IMG/VR virus record: IMGVR_UViG_3300025679_000016
Span: 1 to 37,592 of that record
Strand: one strand, 5' to 3'
Length of the DNA stretch: 37,592 nt
Source: a virus
Positions 6,702-15,577 of the stretch are shown piece after piece. A model generated the notes under the pieces. That model saw nothing but the letters and a program-made list of their open reading frames with translations, searched no databases and had not been told where the DNA came from. Positions within the stretch are counted from its first letter, which is position 1. Each line of letters opens with the position of its first letter. Both the position numbers and the translations under genes were made by a program.

Positions 6702-9218
6702 ATGGCCAGCAAAGACAGAACGCCCACCCAGATGCCGATACCGAAGGCGCAGAAGCCCACAAAGATGACAGAGCGCGAGCTTGGCAGCCTCTGTACCCGT
6801 GAATTCGATGACGCCCAGCTCTTGACCACGGAAATCCAGAAAGAACGCACTCAATCGATGAACGCCTATAACCAAGAGCCATACGGCAACGAGGAAGATG
6901 GCCTTAGCACCTTCATCAGCTCAGACGTGCGGGACGTTATCGAGTGGACCCTGCCGCAGCTCGTGGACATCTTTGTTGGCGGTGACAGCCCCGTAGTTTT
7001 CAACCCGACCAATGACGGACAGGACGTGCAGGACGCCAAGTGCGAAACCAGCTACAGCCAATACGTCTTTGAACAGCAGAACAAAGGCGTCATACTCGCC
7101 ACCAGCTGGTTTAAGGACGCCCTGATGGAGAAGAACGGCATCGTCAAGTGCTGGCGCCAAAAACAGGTCAGGCGCGAGCGCGAGGAATACGAGGGCAAGA
7201 GCAGCCTCCAATACATGGCGCTTGAACAGGATGACGAGTTTGAGATCACGGAATGTACCGTGACGGTCCACGGGGTCGAGTACACCGAGGAAGAATACAC
7301 CAAAGTGCTGGCCAGCCTGCCAAACCACAAGGCCGACATTGACCAAGAGGCCACCTACAGGATTGTCGGATACCGCAAAAAGACCGTGTCACAGACCATG
7401 ATCGAGAACGTGCCGCCGGAGAACTTCGTGGTGCAGAAAGACCACCCGTCCATCTTCCTCAAGGACGCGCGCTACTGCTGCGACTTCTATGAGAAAACCA
7501 GATCGGAGCTTTTAGAGCAGGGGTATGATTACGACCTCGTCATGGCGCTGCCGGCCAGCACGGGCGTGGCAGAGAGCCTGAGCTTTGAGGGGCAGACCCG
7601 CCGCAAGAAAGAGGGCGGGATTATCATGACCCAGAACATCACGAGCGGTGACCGCAGCCGCGAGCTGGTCATGATTTACGACCACTATATCCGCACAGAC
7701 TTTAACCATGACGGCTTCGCAGAGCTGCGCCACGTGCGCACGGCCGGCAAGGCCAACTTTTACATACTGGAAAACGAGGAAGTCGACCGCATCATCTACC
7801 ACGCGATCACCCCGTACATTAACAGCTTCCGTTTCTTCGGGCGCTCACTGGCCGACAACATCATGGACCTACAAAAAGCCAAGAGCCAGCTCTGGCGCAA
7901 CGCATTTGACAACGTGGCTTATTCGGCCATCCCGCGCAAGGTGGTGTCTGGCAACGTGGACATCGCGGCCCTCATGACATACGTGCAGGGCGGCATCATC
8001 AAAAAGGATACTGGCGCCACGGTTGAGAACGAGATAACGCCATTTGTAGCTGACAGCGCGCTCGCTATGGCAGACAAGGTAGACCAGCTGCGATCGGAGC
8101 GCTCCGGTTTCAGCCAGCAGACCATGGGCCTCGACCCGTCAGCGCTGGCTAACGCAACCAGCCCCGTGGGCATGTCAATTCTCTCCCAGAGCCAGCTGCT
8201 CGTAAAAATGATTGCCACCATCTTTGCCCACAGCGGTTTCCAGACACTCATGGAGCACATACGTGAGCTTGTCCTGAAATACGAGGACGGTGAAAAGGTG
8301 TTTGAACTGACCGGCAAGCAGATGAGCACCAACGTCAGGCGCTGGCGCAAGGAACGCTCATCCACCGTCAAGGTCGGCATCGGCTTTGCTGGCAAGAATG
8401 AAGAACTGACCATGCTGGACAAGCTCATGACCACGCAGGCGCAGTTTATTCTCGCGCAAGGCGGCCAGATCGACGGCCCGCTGACCAACGCCAAGGGCAT
8501 CTACGCCACCGTGCAGCGCATGTGCGCGCGCATGAACATCAAGGACGCTGAAACCTATTTCACCGATCCAGCCACCTACAAGCCGCCCGCGCCGCAGCCG
8601 ACCATTGCAGAGAAAACGCTGGGCGCTCAGGTCAACAACATGGGCAACCAGCAACAGATACAAGAGGCAAAGATGCTGCTCGAAAAGCAGCAGGCAGACG
8701 ATGCCCACGCGGCCACCATGCTCAAGCTGCAGCAGGACCACGCGCTTGAAATCATTAAAATCCAGAGCCAAGAGAAAATGCACGAGCAGACCCTCCTGCA
8801 GCAATACGGCGAGGCCTCAAGGGCGCGGCATGACAAGATGCACGAGGTGCCGACCATGCCGGTAGCACCACAGCAGCCGACCCAGCCGGCCGGCAGCAAC
8901 GACAGCGGCGAGTTTAAGGTGGCCCGCTTCATCAATGCCGTGAGCGACCAGAAGAAGGGCCAAGAGACAGCCCTGAGCACGGCAACGGACAGCTTGGCAA
9001 AAGCCCACAAGACGCTGGCCGACACCACAGCCAAGGCGGCCCAGACTGCCCAGACGCATCAGGACACCGTCAACACTCTGGCCGGCAGCATGAATGACGG
9101 ACTAAAAGCCCTCGCTGATGCTCACAAAGAGAGCAGCCAACACATCGTGCAGGCACTTACCCGCAAAAAGAAAATCACCCGTGACCCCGTAACCAAACAA
9201 ATTATTGACATTGAATAA
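6702..9218 (+). CDS. Portal protein (P22-like podovirus type)
   Basis: The product is 838 residues. The N-terminal region has features of podovirus portals (DDAQLLTTEIQKER, FISSDVRDVIEWTLPQL, VFEQQNKGVILATSWFKDAL). The central part contains RFFGRSLADNIMDLQKAKS and a predicted stem/wing region. The last 200 residues are Gln/Lys-rich coiled coil (around QQIQEAKMLLEKQQADDAH), like the barrel extension of long podovirus portals. It forms the dodecameric channel at the capsid vertex where terminase docks and DNA exits. It sits directly after terL, and its stop overlaps the next ATG as TAATG. Confidence 0.9.
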   Translation: MASKDRTPTQMPIPKAQKPTKMTERELGSLCTREFDDAQLLTTEIQKERTQSMNAYNQEPYGNEEDGLSTFISSDVRDVIEWTLPQLVDIFVGGDSPVVFNPTNDGQDVQDAKCETSYSQYVFEQQNKGVILATSWFKDALMEKNGIVKCWRQKQVRREREEYEGKSSLQYMALEQDDEFEITECTVTVHGVEYTEEEYTKVLASLPNHKADIDQEATYRIVGYRKKTVSQTMIENVPPENFVVQKDHPSIFLKDARYCCDFYEKTRSELLEQGYDYDLVMALPASTGVAESLSFEGQTRRKKEGGIIMTQNITSGDRSRELVMIYDHYIRTDFNHDGFAELRHVRTAGKANFYILENEEVDRIIYHAITPYINSFRFFGRSLADNIMDLQKAKSQLWRNAFDNVAYSAIPRKVVSGNVDIAALMTYVQGGIIKKDTGATVENEITPFVADSALAMADKVDQLRSERSGFSQQTMGLDPSALANATSPVGMSILSQSQLLVKMIATIFAHSGFQTLMEHIRELVLKYEDGEKVFELTGKQMSTNVRRWRKERSSTVKVGIGFAGKNEELTMLDKLMTTQAQFILAQGGQIDGPLTNAKGIYATVQRMCARMNIKDAETYFTDPATYKPPAPQPTIAEKTLGAQVNNMGNQQQIQEAKMLLEKQQADDAHAATMLKLQQDHALEIIKIQSQEKMHEQTLLQQYGEASRARHDKMHEVPTMPVAPQQPTQPAGSNDSGEFKVARFINAVSDQKKGQETALSTATDSLAKAHKTLADTTAKAAQTAQTHQDTVNTLAGSMNDGLKALADAHKESSQHIVQALTRKKKITRDPVTKQIIDIE

Positions 9219-10303
9219 TGAGCCTTATTACAAAAATTCAGAGTGTTGCAATAACGGTTGCCGCGGGGGCAACCACAGGCACCGCCTCGATTTCAAGCGT
9301 CAACACGTCACTCTCAGCCGTCTTTTATAATGGCAGCAATTATGCCGCCAACGTAGCCAACGCCTCTGAGGTGATGGGCGGCGTGGTGCTCACAAATGCC
9401 ACGACAGTCACCGGCAATAGAAACACCTCTGACGCCAGCAACGCGCTCACGCTCTATGCCACGGTTGTCACATTTGCCAGCACCGCCATTAAGAGCATAC
9501 AGGCCGGCAGCACGGCAATGACCACCTCGCAGGCATCTAATACGTCAACAATCACAGGGGTGACAACGGCAAATTCTGGCATCCTTTATAATGGGTGCAT
9601 AACGGCCCTGACGGGCACCGTGCAGGCGCAATTTATGACGGCGGCGGTGCTGACAAACGCGACAACCGTGACCGTCAGCCGTGGCTCTGCCAGCGGCGCC
9701 ATGACGGTATATTGGACGGTAATAGAATTTAACAGCGGAATTTTGCACTCAAACACACAGGCCGGCAACGTTCTTGTTAGCTCGTCAACGCCGGCCACCA
9801 CCACCATCACGAGCGTGACGGCGGCAAATTCTATGCTTTTCTGGGGTGGCCAGACTTCGGCCAGCACCGGCTCGTCTGCATGGTGTAATGCCACGGCCAT
9901 GACGCTGACAAATGCCACCACGGTCACGGCGACCATGGACAATAGCCCCGTGTCAGGCACCACGGCCTATTTCACGGTTATCGAGTTTAAAAGCACAGAC
10001 ATAAAATCTGTCAACAGGGCCACCACAACGATTGCAAGCGGCAACAGCCTGACAGATACCACAATATCAGCGGTTGTGCTGGCAAATACCCTGCCAAACT
10101 TTCTTGGCAGCACAACGTCAGCCACGGCAAGCTTTCAAACAAGCTGGATATTCCCAAAAATCACCCTGACGAGCACGACAAATGCCCGCGTGTCCACCAA
10201 CAGCGTCACGAGCGGCAACACCGACCTTGTGGGATGGGAGGCAATCGAGTTTGTGCCCTTCATACCGGCACCGTATTTTTATGACCTTATAGGAGGAATG
10301 TAA
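9218..10303 (+). CDS. Four-repeat beta-rich virion protein (putative decoration or fibre)
   Basis: The product is 361 residues with almost no charge and very high Thr, Ser, Ala and Asn. It consists of about four imperfect repeats of 75-85 residues. Each contains an Ile/Val strand, a small-residue loop, the motif LTNATTVT (degenerate in the last copy) and a WTVIEF-type strand. Such tandem beta domains suggest an elongated surface or fibre protein. It lies between portal and the scaffold genes, where P22-like phages do not normally carry a gene. It has no signal peptide. A virion role is inferred from composition and position; the family is not firmly recognised. Confidence 0.65.
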   Translation: MSLITKIQSVAITVAAGATTGTASISSVNTSLSAVFYNGSNYAANVANASEVMGGVVLTNATTVTGNRNTSDASNALTLYATVVTFASTAIKSIQAGSTAMTTSQASNTSTITGVTTANSGILYNGCITALTGTVQAQFMTAAVLTNATTVTVSRGSASGAMTVYWTVIEFNSGILHSNTQAGNVLVSSSTPATTTITSVTAANSMLFWGGQTSASTGSSAWCNATAMTLTNATTVTATMDNSPVSGTTAYFTVIEFKSTDIKSVNRATTTIASGNSLTDTTISAVVLANTLPNFLGSTTSATASFQTSWIFPKITLTSTTNARVSTNSVTSGNTDLVGWEAIEFVPFIPAPYFYDLIGGM

Positions 10304-10305
10304 CC

Positions 10306-12333
10306 ATGTTCAAAAACGTAGGCAGCCAAAAGTGTATTTTCTTTGCCTTTGACAGCACGACCAACTTGCCAAAGACCGGTGACGGGGCAAACATAACGCC
10401 ATACCGCAGCCTTGACCAAGGCACGGTCACGGTGCTGGGCACCACGACAGCCACAGAGCTCGATAGCACCAACGCCAAGGGCTATTATTCATGTGTGCTG
10501 ACGCAGGCAGAGACAAATGGCGATTGCCTTTTACTGTCAGCCAAGAGCAGCACGGCCAACGTGGTTGTCATCGGCGCGCCTGCCGTCATCTACCTCGACC
10601 CGCCAAATTACACAAAGACCAGCGTGGACAGCAACGGCAGACTGGACATTATCAACGTCAACGGAACGGCGCAGACGGCGCGGGACCTTGGCGCCAGCGT
10701 CCTATTGTCAGCCGGCACGGGCACCGGCCAGCTTGATTTCACCTCTGGCGTGGTCAAAGGCAATGCCGTGCAGATACTTGGCACAGCCGTGTCAACACCG
10801 GCCACCGCTGGCATCCTTGACGTGAATGTCAAGAACATGAACAACGTGGCAGGCACGGCAATCACGACCATCAAGGCCGTGCAGGGATTGACAACAGCCG
10901 ACACCATAACGACATGCACGACAGCCACGAACCTGACCAACGCCCCGACCAACGGGGATTTCACGGCAACAATGAAAACGTCCATCGGCACAGCCGTGGC
11001 AGCCAGCGCGGTGGCCAGCGTCACCGCCGGCGTCACCTTGGCAGCAAACGCATTAAACGCGGCCAGCGTTAATGCAGACACCGGCTTGATTGTGCGGGCA
11101 AGCACAGCCACAGCATCCGGCGCCGCCACGCTCACGCTCGATGCCAGCGCATCGGCAACGGACGGCTTTTATGTTGATGATTGGCTGGTCATCACGTCAG
11201 GGACGGGCGTGGGTCAGTCAAACAGGATTTCCGGCTATGTCGGCAGCACGAAAGTGGCAACAGTGTCGCCGGCATGGGTCACAACACCATCGGCAACCTC
11301 AAAATTCAGCATATTGCCGGCTGCCCGCGTGGACGTTGACGCAATCCTTGGCACGGCCAGCGCCGGCGCTGCCGGCTACATGGGCCCAGATTGGGGCCAC
11401 GTAAATGCGCCGACCACCACCGTGGGCCTGAGTGGCACGACAGTCGGGACGGTGACAACCACAACGACAGCGACAAACTTGACAAACGCCCCCACCAACG
11501 GCGACCTGACGGCGACCATGAAAACCAGCGTCACAACGGCAGCAACGGCAGCAACGCCGGCGGCAGCCTCAGTGACAGGAGCCGTGGGCAGCGTCACGGG
11601 CAATGTCGGCGGCAACGTCAACGGCAATGTTGTCGGCTCAGTCGGCAGCGTGACGGGCCTGACAGCGTCCAACGTGGGCGCCATAAAGACGGTCACGGAC
11701 AAGTTTGCCTTTACCGTGGCAAATCAGGTGGATGCAAACGCCCTGTCAGTCAGCGGCACGGCGCAGACGGCCAGAGATTTGGGCGCCAGCGTCTTGCTCT
11801 CTGCCGGCACCGGCACGGGTCAGCTCGACTTTACCAGCGGGGTGGTGAAAGCCAATTTGGCGCAAATCCTTGGCACAGCCCTGACGGAAACGGCTGGCCA
11901 GATTGCCGCGGCTTTCAAGAAATTCTTTAACATCGCCACGCCGGCCAGCACCATGGACCACCTCACCCTCATCGACACGGTGACAACGGCCACCACGGCC
12001 ACCAACCTGACAAATGCTCCGACAGCCGGAGATTTGACAGCGACAATGAAAACGTCAGTCACCACCGCAGCCACCGCGGCCACGCCAACGGCGGCGGCGG
12101 TCACTGGCGCAGTCGGGTCAGTCACGGGCAATGTCGGGGGCAGCGTTGGCAGCGTCACCGGAGCCGTGGGGAGCGTGACCGGCATCACAGCGTCAAACAT
12201 CGGCGCCATAAAGACCCAGACAGATAAGCTCACGTTTACGGTGGCCGGTCAGGTTGACAGCAACACCAAGTCAATGAACGGCTCAACCGTCAACGGCAGC
12301 GGCACGAGCGGCGACCTTTGGAGGGGGTCATAA
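10306..12333 (+). CDS. Large repeat-rich virion protein, tail-fibre-like
   Basis: The product is 675 residues, after AGGAGGAATGTAACC. Residues 1-115 form a non-repetitive head domain containing GYYSCVLTQAETNGDCLLLS. Repeats follow. A GTAQTARDLGASVLLSAGTG block occurs at 120 and 484. A NLTNAPTxGDxTATMKTS block occurs three times. GAVGSVTGNVGG arrays occur near 425 and 600. A GAIKTxTDKxxFTVAxQVDxN block occurs twice. AAAFKKFFN and these blocks recur in many phage fibre-like proteins. It probably makes an extended trimeric beta structure on the virion, perhaps with the 9218 product. The C-terminus lacks a receptor-tip domain I can recognise. Confidence 0.65.
   Translation: MFKNVGSQKCIFFAFDSTTNLPKTGDGANITPYRSLDQGTVTVLGTTTATELDSTNAKGYYSCVLTQAETNGDCLLLSAKSSTANVVVIGAPAVIYLDPPNYTKTSVDSNGRLDIINVNGTAQTARDLGASVLLSAGTGTGQLDFTSGVVKGNAVQILGTAVSTPATAGILDVNVKNMNNVAGTAITTIKAVQGLTTADTITTCTTATNLTNAPTNGDFTATMKTSIGTAVAASAVASVTAGVTLAANALNAASVNADTGLIVRASTATASGAATLTLDASASATDGFYVDDWLVITSGTGVGQSNRISGYVGSTKVATVSPAWVTTPSATSKFSILPAARVDVDAILGTASAGAAGYMGPDWGHVNAPTTTVGLSGTTVGTVTTTTTATNLTNAPTNGDLTATMKTSVTTAATAATPAAASVTGAVGSVTGNVGGNVNGNVVGSVGSVTGLTASNVGAIKTVTDKFAFTVANQVDANALSVSGTAQTARDLGASVLLSAGTGTGQLDFTSGVVKANLAQILGTALTETAGQIAAAFKKFFNIATPASTMDHLTLIDTVTTATTATNLTNAPTAGDLTATMKTSVTTAATAATPTAAAVTGAVGSVTGNVGGSVGSVTGAVGSVTGITASNIGAIKTQTDKLTFTVAGQVDSNTKSMNGSTVNGSGTSGDLWRGS
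10663..12260 (+). repeat. Internal duplications within the 675-residue protein gene
   Basis: Block A at 10663-10758 recurs at 11755-11850, an offset of 1092 bases (364 codons). A composite module (NLTNAPT block, then GSVTG array, then TDK-FTVA block) spans about 11465-11740 and recurs at about 11989-12260. The copies differ at many third positions, so the duplications are old or under protein-level selection. Confidence 0.7.
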
Positions 12334-12785
12334 TGACCTCTTTTCTAGCCACAGCATTTTCTGAAAGCGCCTTTAGCGTGCTGGCGTTTGACTTCGGTGG
12401 AGCGCCACCGCCACCGCCAACAGAGCCGGTGCAGGGCTATCAGAGCGGGTCATACGTCACGAAAATGACGGAGGCAGAGTTTGAACGGCGGCGCGCCGTT
12501 TTCAAGACAGACATCGACGGCATGATCTACCGCATGACCGGCGAAAAGGCCAAGGACGAGATGCTGGCGGCCATGGAAGCGGTGGCAAGAGCCAAGAATA
12601 TCGCCCAGCGGCGCGCGCGGGAAAAGAACCTGTCTGCCCTGATTGACCGGCAGATAATGGCCGACCATATTGTTGAGGTCAACAAAATGGCAGCAGCTCA
12701 AGAGACAGAACGGCAGCGGCAAGCATGGGAGAGCATGATTGAGGCTGAGGATGAGGAAATTGCTCTCAACTTCTTAATCCATTAA
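12333..12785 (+). CDS. Hypothetical protein with hydrophobic N-terminus and helical, charged remainder
   Basis: The product is 150 residues. ATG 12333 overlaps the previous stop as TAATG and follows GGAGGGGG, so it is preferred to the TTG at 12318. Residues 1-25 are Phe/Ala/Ser-rich, followed by a Pro stretch. From about 45 the protein is strongly helical with Arg/Glu/Ala (ERRRAVFKTDIDGMIYRM, EAVARAKNIAQRRAREKNL). It may be a coiled-coil accessory of the repeat proteins or a minor virion protein. I recognise no family. Confidence 0.6.
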   Translation: MTSFLATAFSESAFSVLAFDFGGAPPPPPTEPVQGYQSGSYVTKMTEAEFERRRAVFKTDIDGMIYRMTGEKAKDEMLAAMEAVARAKNIAQRRAREKNLSALIDRQIMADHIVEVNKMAAAQETERQRQAWESMIEAEDEEIALNFLIH

Positions 12786-12798
12786 CAAAAGGAACCCC

Positions 12799-13077
12799 AT
12801 GAGACAGAAACCCCCCAAATCTCCAAACATCGAGAGAATGGCCAACGCAGCCAGCCTCCTGAAAAACAACCCAGCCTTTAAAGAGGCCATGGCTGTAGTG
12901 CGCGGCGCCTATACGCAAGAAATGATAAACTCCGCTCCTGACGATGCGGCCAAGCGCGAGCACTTCCACAGGTGCATCCATTCGTTAACGGACATCGAGA
13001 GCGCTTTGACAGCTTTCATACAAAGTGGCACTCTTGAAAAGTTAACCGCCACAAAACAAGAAAAGGCTAAAAAATGA
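12799..13077 (+). CDS. Small conserved phage protein upstream of scaffold
   Basis: The product is 92 residues, after AAAAGGAACCCC. The pattern (AxFKEAMAVVRGAYTQEM, APDDAAKREHFHRCIHSLTD, then AFIQSGTLEK) matches the short helical proteins found directly before the scaffold gene in podovirus genomes. It overlaps the scaffold start by 4 bases. The role is probably in head assembly; this is inference. Confidence 0.65.
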   Translation: MRQKPPKSPNIERMANAASLLKNNPAFKEAMAVVRGAYTQEMINSAPDDAAKREHFHRCIHSLTDIESALTAFIQSGTLEKLTATKQEKAKK

Positions 13078-14270
13078 CCACAGCAACCCCCCAGAAAGCC
13101 ACCACAGCCCCCGCAGCAGCCACGAAACCGGCGGCCGCGGCTACCCCAGCCAAACCCAGCGCAGAACAGCGCCTAGCCTCTATCCTGACCCCCACAGCAG
13201 ACAATTCGACAGACGGCAAGAAGAAGCCGCCGGTCAAACAGAAATCAGCACCCGCCAAGCCAGCAGCAGAGGCACCCGCAAAGCCAAAGGCAGCCCCACA
13301 GGGCCAAGCCGAAGGTGATGAGGATGCCGCTGATGCGGCCACAGACGGCGCTGATGATACCGACCCTTTCGACCCAGACGCAAAGCATGCCGAAGGTGGC
13401 GACACGGGAGCTGTCGATGACGGCGACCCCGATGGCGAGACTGACGATGCCGGCGATGACGAAACTGGCGAGAGTGAGGGTGACGATGATGACGGGACGC
13501 TCTACAAGGTCAAAGTGGCCGGAAAAGAGCTGGAAGTGCCCCTGCACGAACTCATAAAGGGTTACAGTCGGACCGCAGACTACACGCAAAAGACCGAAGC
13601 CCTAGCGAAAGAGCGCAAGGAACTCGAAACCGTCAAGGAAAGCGTCAAAGACCTACCTGTGCAGCGCGAAACCTATGTAAAGCAAGCGCAGTTTTTCGGA
13701 ACTGCAGCCATGGCTACAAAGGCCGCTCTGACCAAGTTTATGCCAGCCCCGCCAAATCCTGAATTAGCAAAGACAGACCCCGCGGCTTATTTTGCCCAGC
13801 AAAAGAACCATGAGGATGCCAAGCAATTCGTGGCGGCCATCGATGACCAGCTCGCCAAGAACCAAAGCAGATTTGCTGAGGAACAAACGCAAGCCCATCA
13901 GAAGGCCATCAAGGAAAGCAGGGTAAAGCTTTATGAAGCTATGCCGGATATGGCCCAGCCAGTCGCTCGCCAAAAGCTGCGCGAGTATGCGAATAGTTTG
14001 GGATTTTCTGACCAGTCAATCCAGAACGAAACCAACCACGTCCTTTTCGTATGTGTCGAAAAGGCAAGACGCTGGGACGAGCTACAGGCCAAGAAAGCAT
14101 CCATGAAGCCACAAGCACCTGTCCAAAAAGTAACACGGCGCACCAATGCGGCAGAGACTGTCCGCGCTGTAAAGCAACGTGACAAAAATGGTGTTCTTGC
14201 TGACCACAGCAAGAATAAAACAGTAAAATCCGCTGAAAAGGCCCTTATGGCCATATTTTCAGGGGAATAA
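13074..14270 (+). CDS. Scaffolding protein (putative)
   Basis: The product is 398 residues. The N-terminal 60 residues are Ala/Pro/Lys-rich, then a long Asp/Gly/Glu-rich acidic stretch to about 140. Next comes YKVKVAGKELEVPLHELIKGYS with RTADYTQKTEAL, a block typical of phage scaffolding and head-morphogenesis proteins. A helical Gln/Lys-rich C-terminus ends with a basic segment that would contact the coat protein. Its position directly before the capsid gene supports the call. No serine-protease motif is visible. Confidence 0.75.
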   Translation: MTTATPQKATTAPAAATKPAAAATPAKPSAEQRLASILTPTADNSTDGKKKPPVKQKSAPAKPAAEAPAKPKAAPQGQAEGDEDAADAATDGADDTDPFDPDAKHAEGGDTGAVDDGDPDGETDDAGDDETGESEGDDDDGTLYKVKVAGKELEVPLHELIKGYSRTADYTQKTEALAKERKELETVKESVKDLPVQRETYVKQAQFFGTAAMATKAALTKFMPAPPNPELAKTDPAAYFAQQKNHEDAKQFVAAIDDQLAKNQSRFAEEQTQAHQKAIKESRVKLYEAMPDMAQPVARQKLREYANSLGFSDQSIQNETNHVLFVCVEKARRWDELQAKKASMKPQAPVQKVTRRTNAAETVRAVKQRDKNGVLADHSKNKTVKSAEKALMAIFSGE

Positions 14271-14291
14271 CAACGCAAAGGAAAATATTAA

Positions 14292-15248
14292 ATGGTACAA
14301 CCAGTAAATGAGTACGACAGCTACGATGGCTCGAAAGGCAACAGGGAAGATCTGGCGTCTATCATCTATGACATTTCGCCAACTGAAACCCCAGTCCTCT
14401 CGATGGCCGCACAAGGCACAGCAACCGCAACCCTGCATGAATGGCTGACGGACGCTCTCGACAGTCCTGACGGCTCCAACGCACGGGTTGAAGGCGAGGA
14501 CAAGGATGCTCTCTCCATCTCAACCCCGACCCGCCTGCAGAACTACTGCCAAATCTCTGACAAGACCATCGTCATGTCAGGCACCCAGCAGTCTGTCAAT
14601 GCCGTGGACTACAACGGCGACCTGAGCCGCCAAGTAGCCCGTAAGGCTCTGGCACTCAAGCGCGACATGGAAACCATCCTCACCGGCAACCAGTATCAGG
14701 CAGCCGGCGACCTGAGCACGGCTCGCAAGCTCCGTGCTCTTGAGGCGTGGTATCCGTCTGCCAACTCTGACCGCGGTGCGGGCGGTGCGGCAGGCTCTAC
14801 CACAGAGGGCGCAACCGACAGCACCACGGGCGACCTGAGAGCAATCCGTGAGAGCATGCTTAAAAACGTTGTTCAGCTCGTCTGGACCGTTGGCGGCAAC
14901 TCGGACGCAATCGTGGCCGGCGGTGTCAACAAGCAGCGTATCTCCGGCTTTGCCGGTAACGCTAACCGCGAAACGGAAGCAACGGACGGAAAGCTGTCGG
15001 CTTACATCGACATCTATGCCTCCGACTTTGGCAAGGTGATGAAAATCATCCCCAACCGTTTCAGCCGCGCTCGCACCGTTCACGTCTTGGATAGTGAAAT
15101 GCTTGGGGTCGATTACCTCCGCAAGTTTTTCCAAATTCCTCTGGCGAAAACGGGCGACAGCGACAAGCGTCTTGTCGGTGCAGAGTACACCCTTAAAGTC
15201 AACAACCCAAGTGCGCACGGCGTCATTGCCGACTTGAGTGTGACATAA
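14292..15248 (+). CDS. Major capsid protein (SU10-type, DUF5309 family)
   Basis: The product is 318 residues, after AAAGGAAAATATTAA. Recognisable blocks are the N-terminal YDISPTETPVLSM with HEWLTDAL, NYCQISDKTIVMSGTQQSV, a central Gly/Thr loop (about 150-180), VVAGG-like VAGGVNKQRIS, and the C-terminal IDIYASDFGKVMKIIPNRF and DVDYLR-like GVDYLRKFFQIPL. These fit the SU10-like HK97-fold capsid family. It follows the scaffold gene and precedes a terminator, as expected for a strongly expressed coat gene. Confidence 0.9.
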   Translation: MVQPVNEYDSYDGSKGNREDLASIIYDISPTETPVLSMAAQGTATATLHEWLTDALDSPDGSNARVEGEDKDALSISTPTRLQNYCQISDKTIVMSGTQQSVNAVDYNGDLSRQVARKALALKRDMETILTGNQYQAAGDLSTARKLRALEAWYPSANSDRGAGGAAGSTTEGATDSTTGDLRAIRESMLKNVVQLVWTVGGNSDAIVAGGVNKQRISGFAGNANRETEATDGKLSAYIDIYASDFGKVMKIIPNRFSRARTVHVLDSEMLGVDYLRKFFQIPLAKTGDSDKRLVGAEYTLKVNNPSAHGVIADLSVT

Positions 15249-15252
15249 GGAT

Positions 15253-15284
15253 AAGGGGCGGGGCTTCACGGCCTCGCCCTTCTT
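15253..15284 (+). terminator. Hairpin terminator after the capsid gene
   Basis: AAGGG (53-57 of this 15.2 kb stretch) pairs with CCCTT, and CGGGGC (15259-15264) pairs with GCCTCG (15271-15276), with one bulged G and a 6-base loop. The following tract (CTTCCTC) is pyrimidine-rich but poor in T, so termination may be partial. Confidence 0.6.
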
Positions 15285-15316
15285 CCTCAACAACCCACAA
15301 GAAAAGGACAAAAACT

Positions 15317-15550
15317 ATGTGGATAAGGCAACAACTTGATACCGGTGACCAAAAAACACTAGCCAACGAGGCGTCAAGCTTCGCCGGCTGTGAAAACATC
15401 ATCGAATGGGACAAGAATGTGGACGCGGCTTTTGGTAGGGGTGTGGCTGATACTGACCGCACTTATATCAGGCTCCGCAACTCCGCAGGGACCATTTACT
15501 ACCTTTATGTTGACACCACCACGTTGGTGGTTTCTGCAACACAACCGTAA
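15317..15550 (+). CDS. Small head protein, unknown function
   Basis: The product is 77 residues, after AAAAGGACAAAAACT. It has mixed alpha/beta character with a C-terminal beta run (YIRLRNSAGTIYYLYVDTTT). Its place between two terminators, directly after the capsid gene, suggests a small capsid-associated protein. No family is recognised. Confidence 0.6.
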   Translation: MWIRQQLDTGDQKTLANEASSFAGCENIIEWDKNVDAAFGRGVADTDRTYIRLRNSAGTIYYLYVDTTTLVVSATQP

Positions 15551-15577
15551 CCAACTGAAAGAAAAGGAAAATAAAAC

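Noticed and set aside
8358-8804. Minus-strand open frame rich in Leu and His
   Set aside because: Shadow of the portal coiled-coil region caused by CAG/CTG-type codons.
9218-12333. Diversity-generating retroelement target in the repeat proteins or the fibre
   Set aside because: No reverse transcriptase, no template/variable repeat pair with adenine-specific differences, and the repeat differences are spread over all bases.
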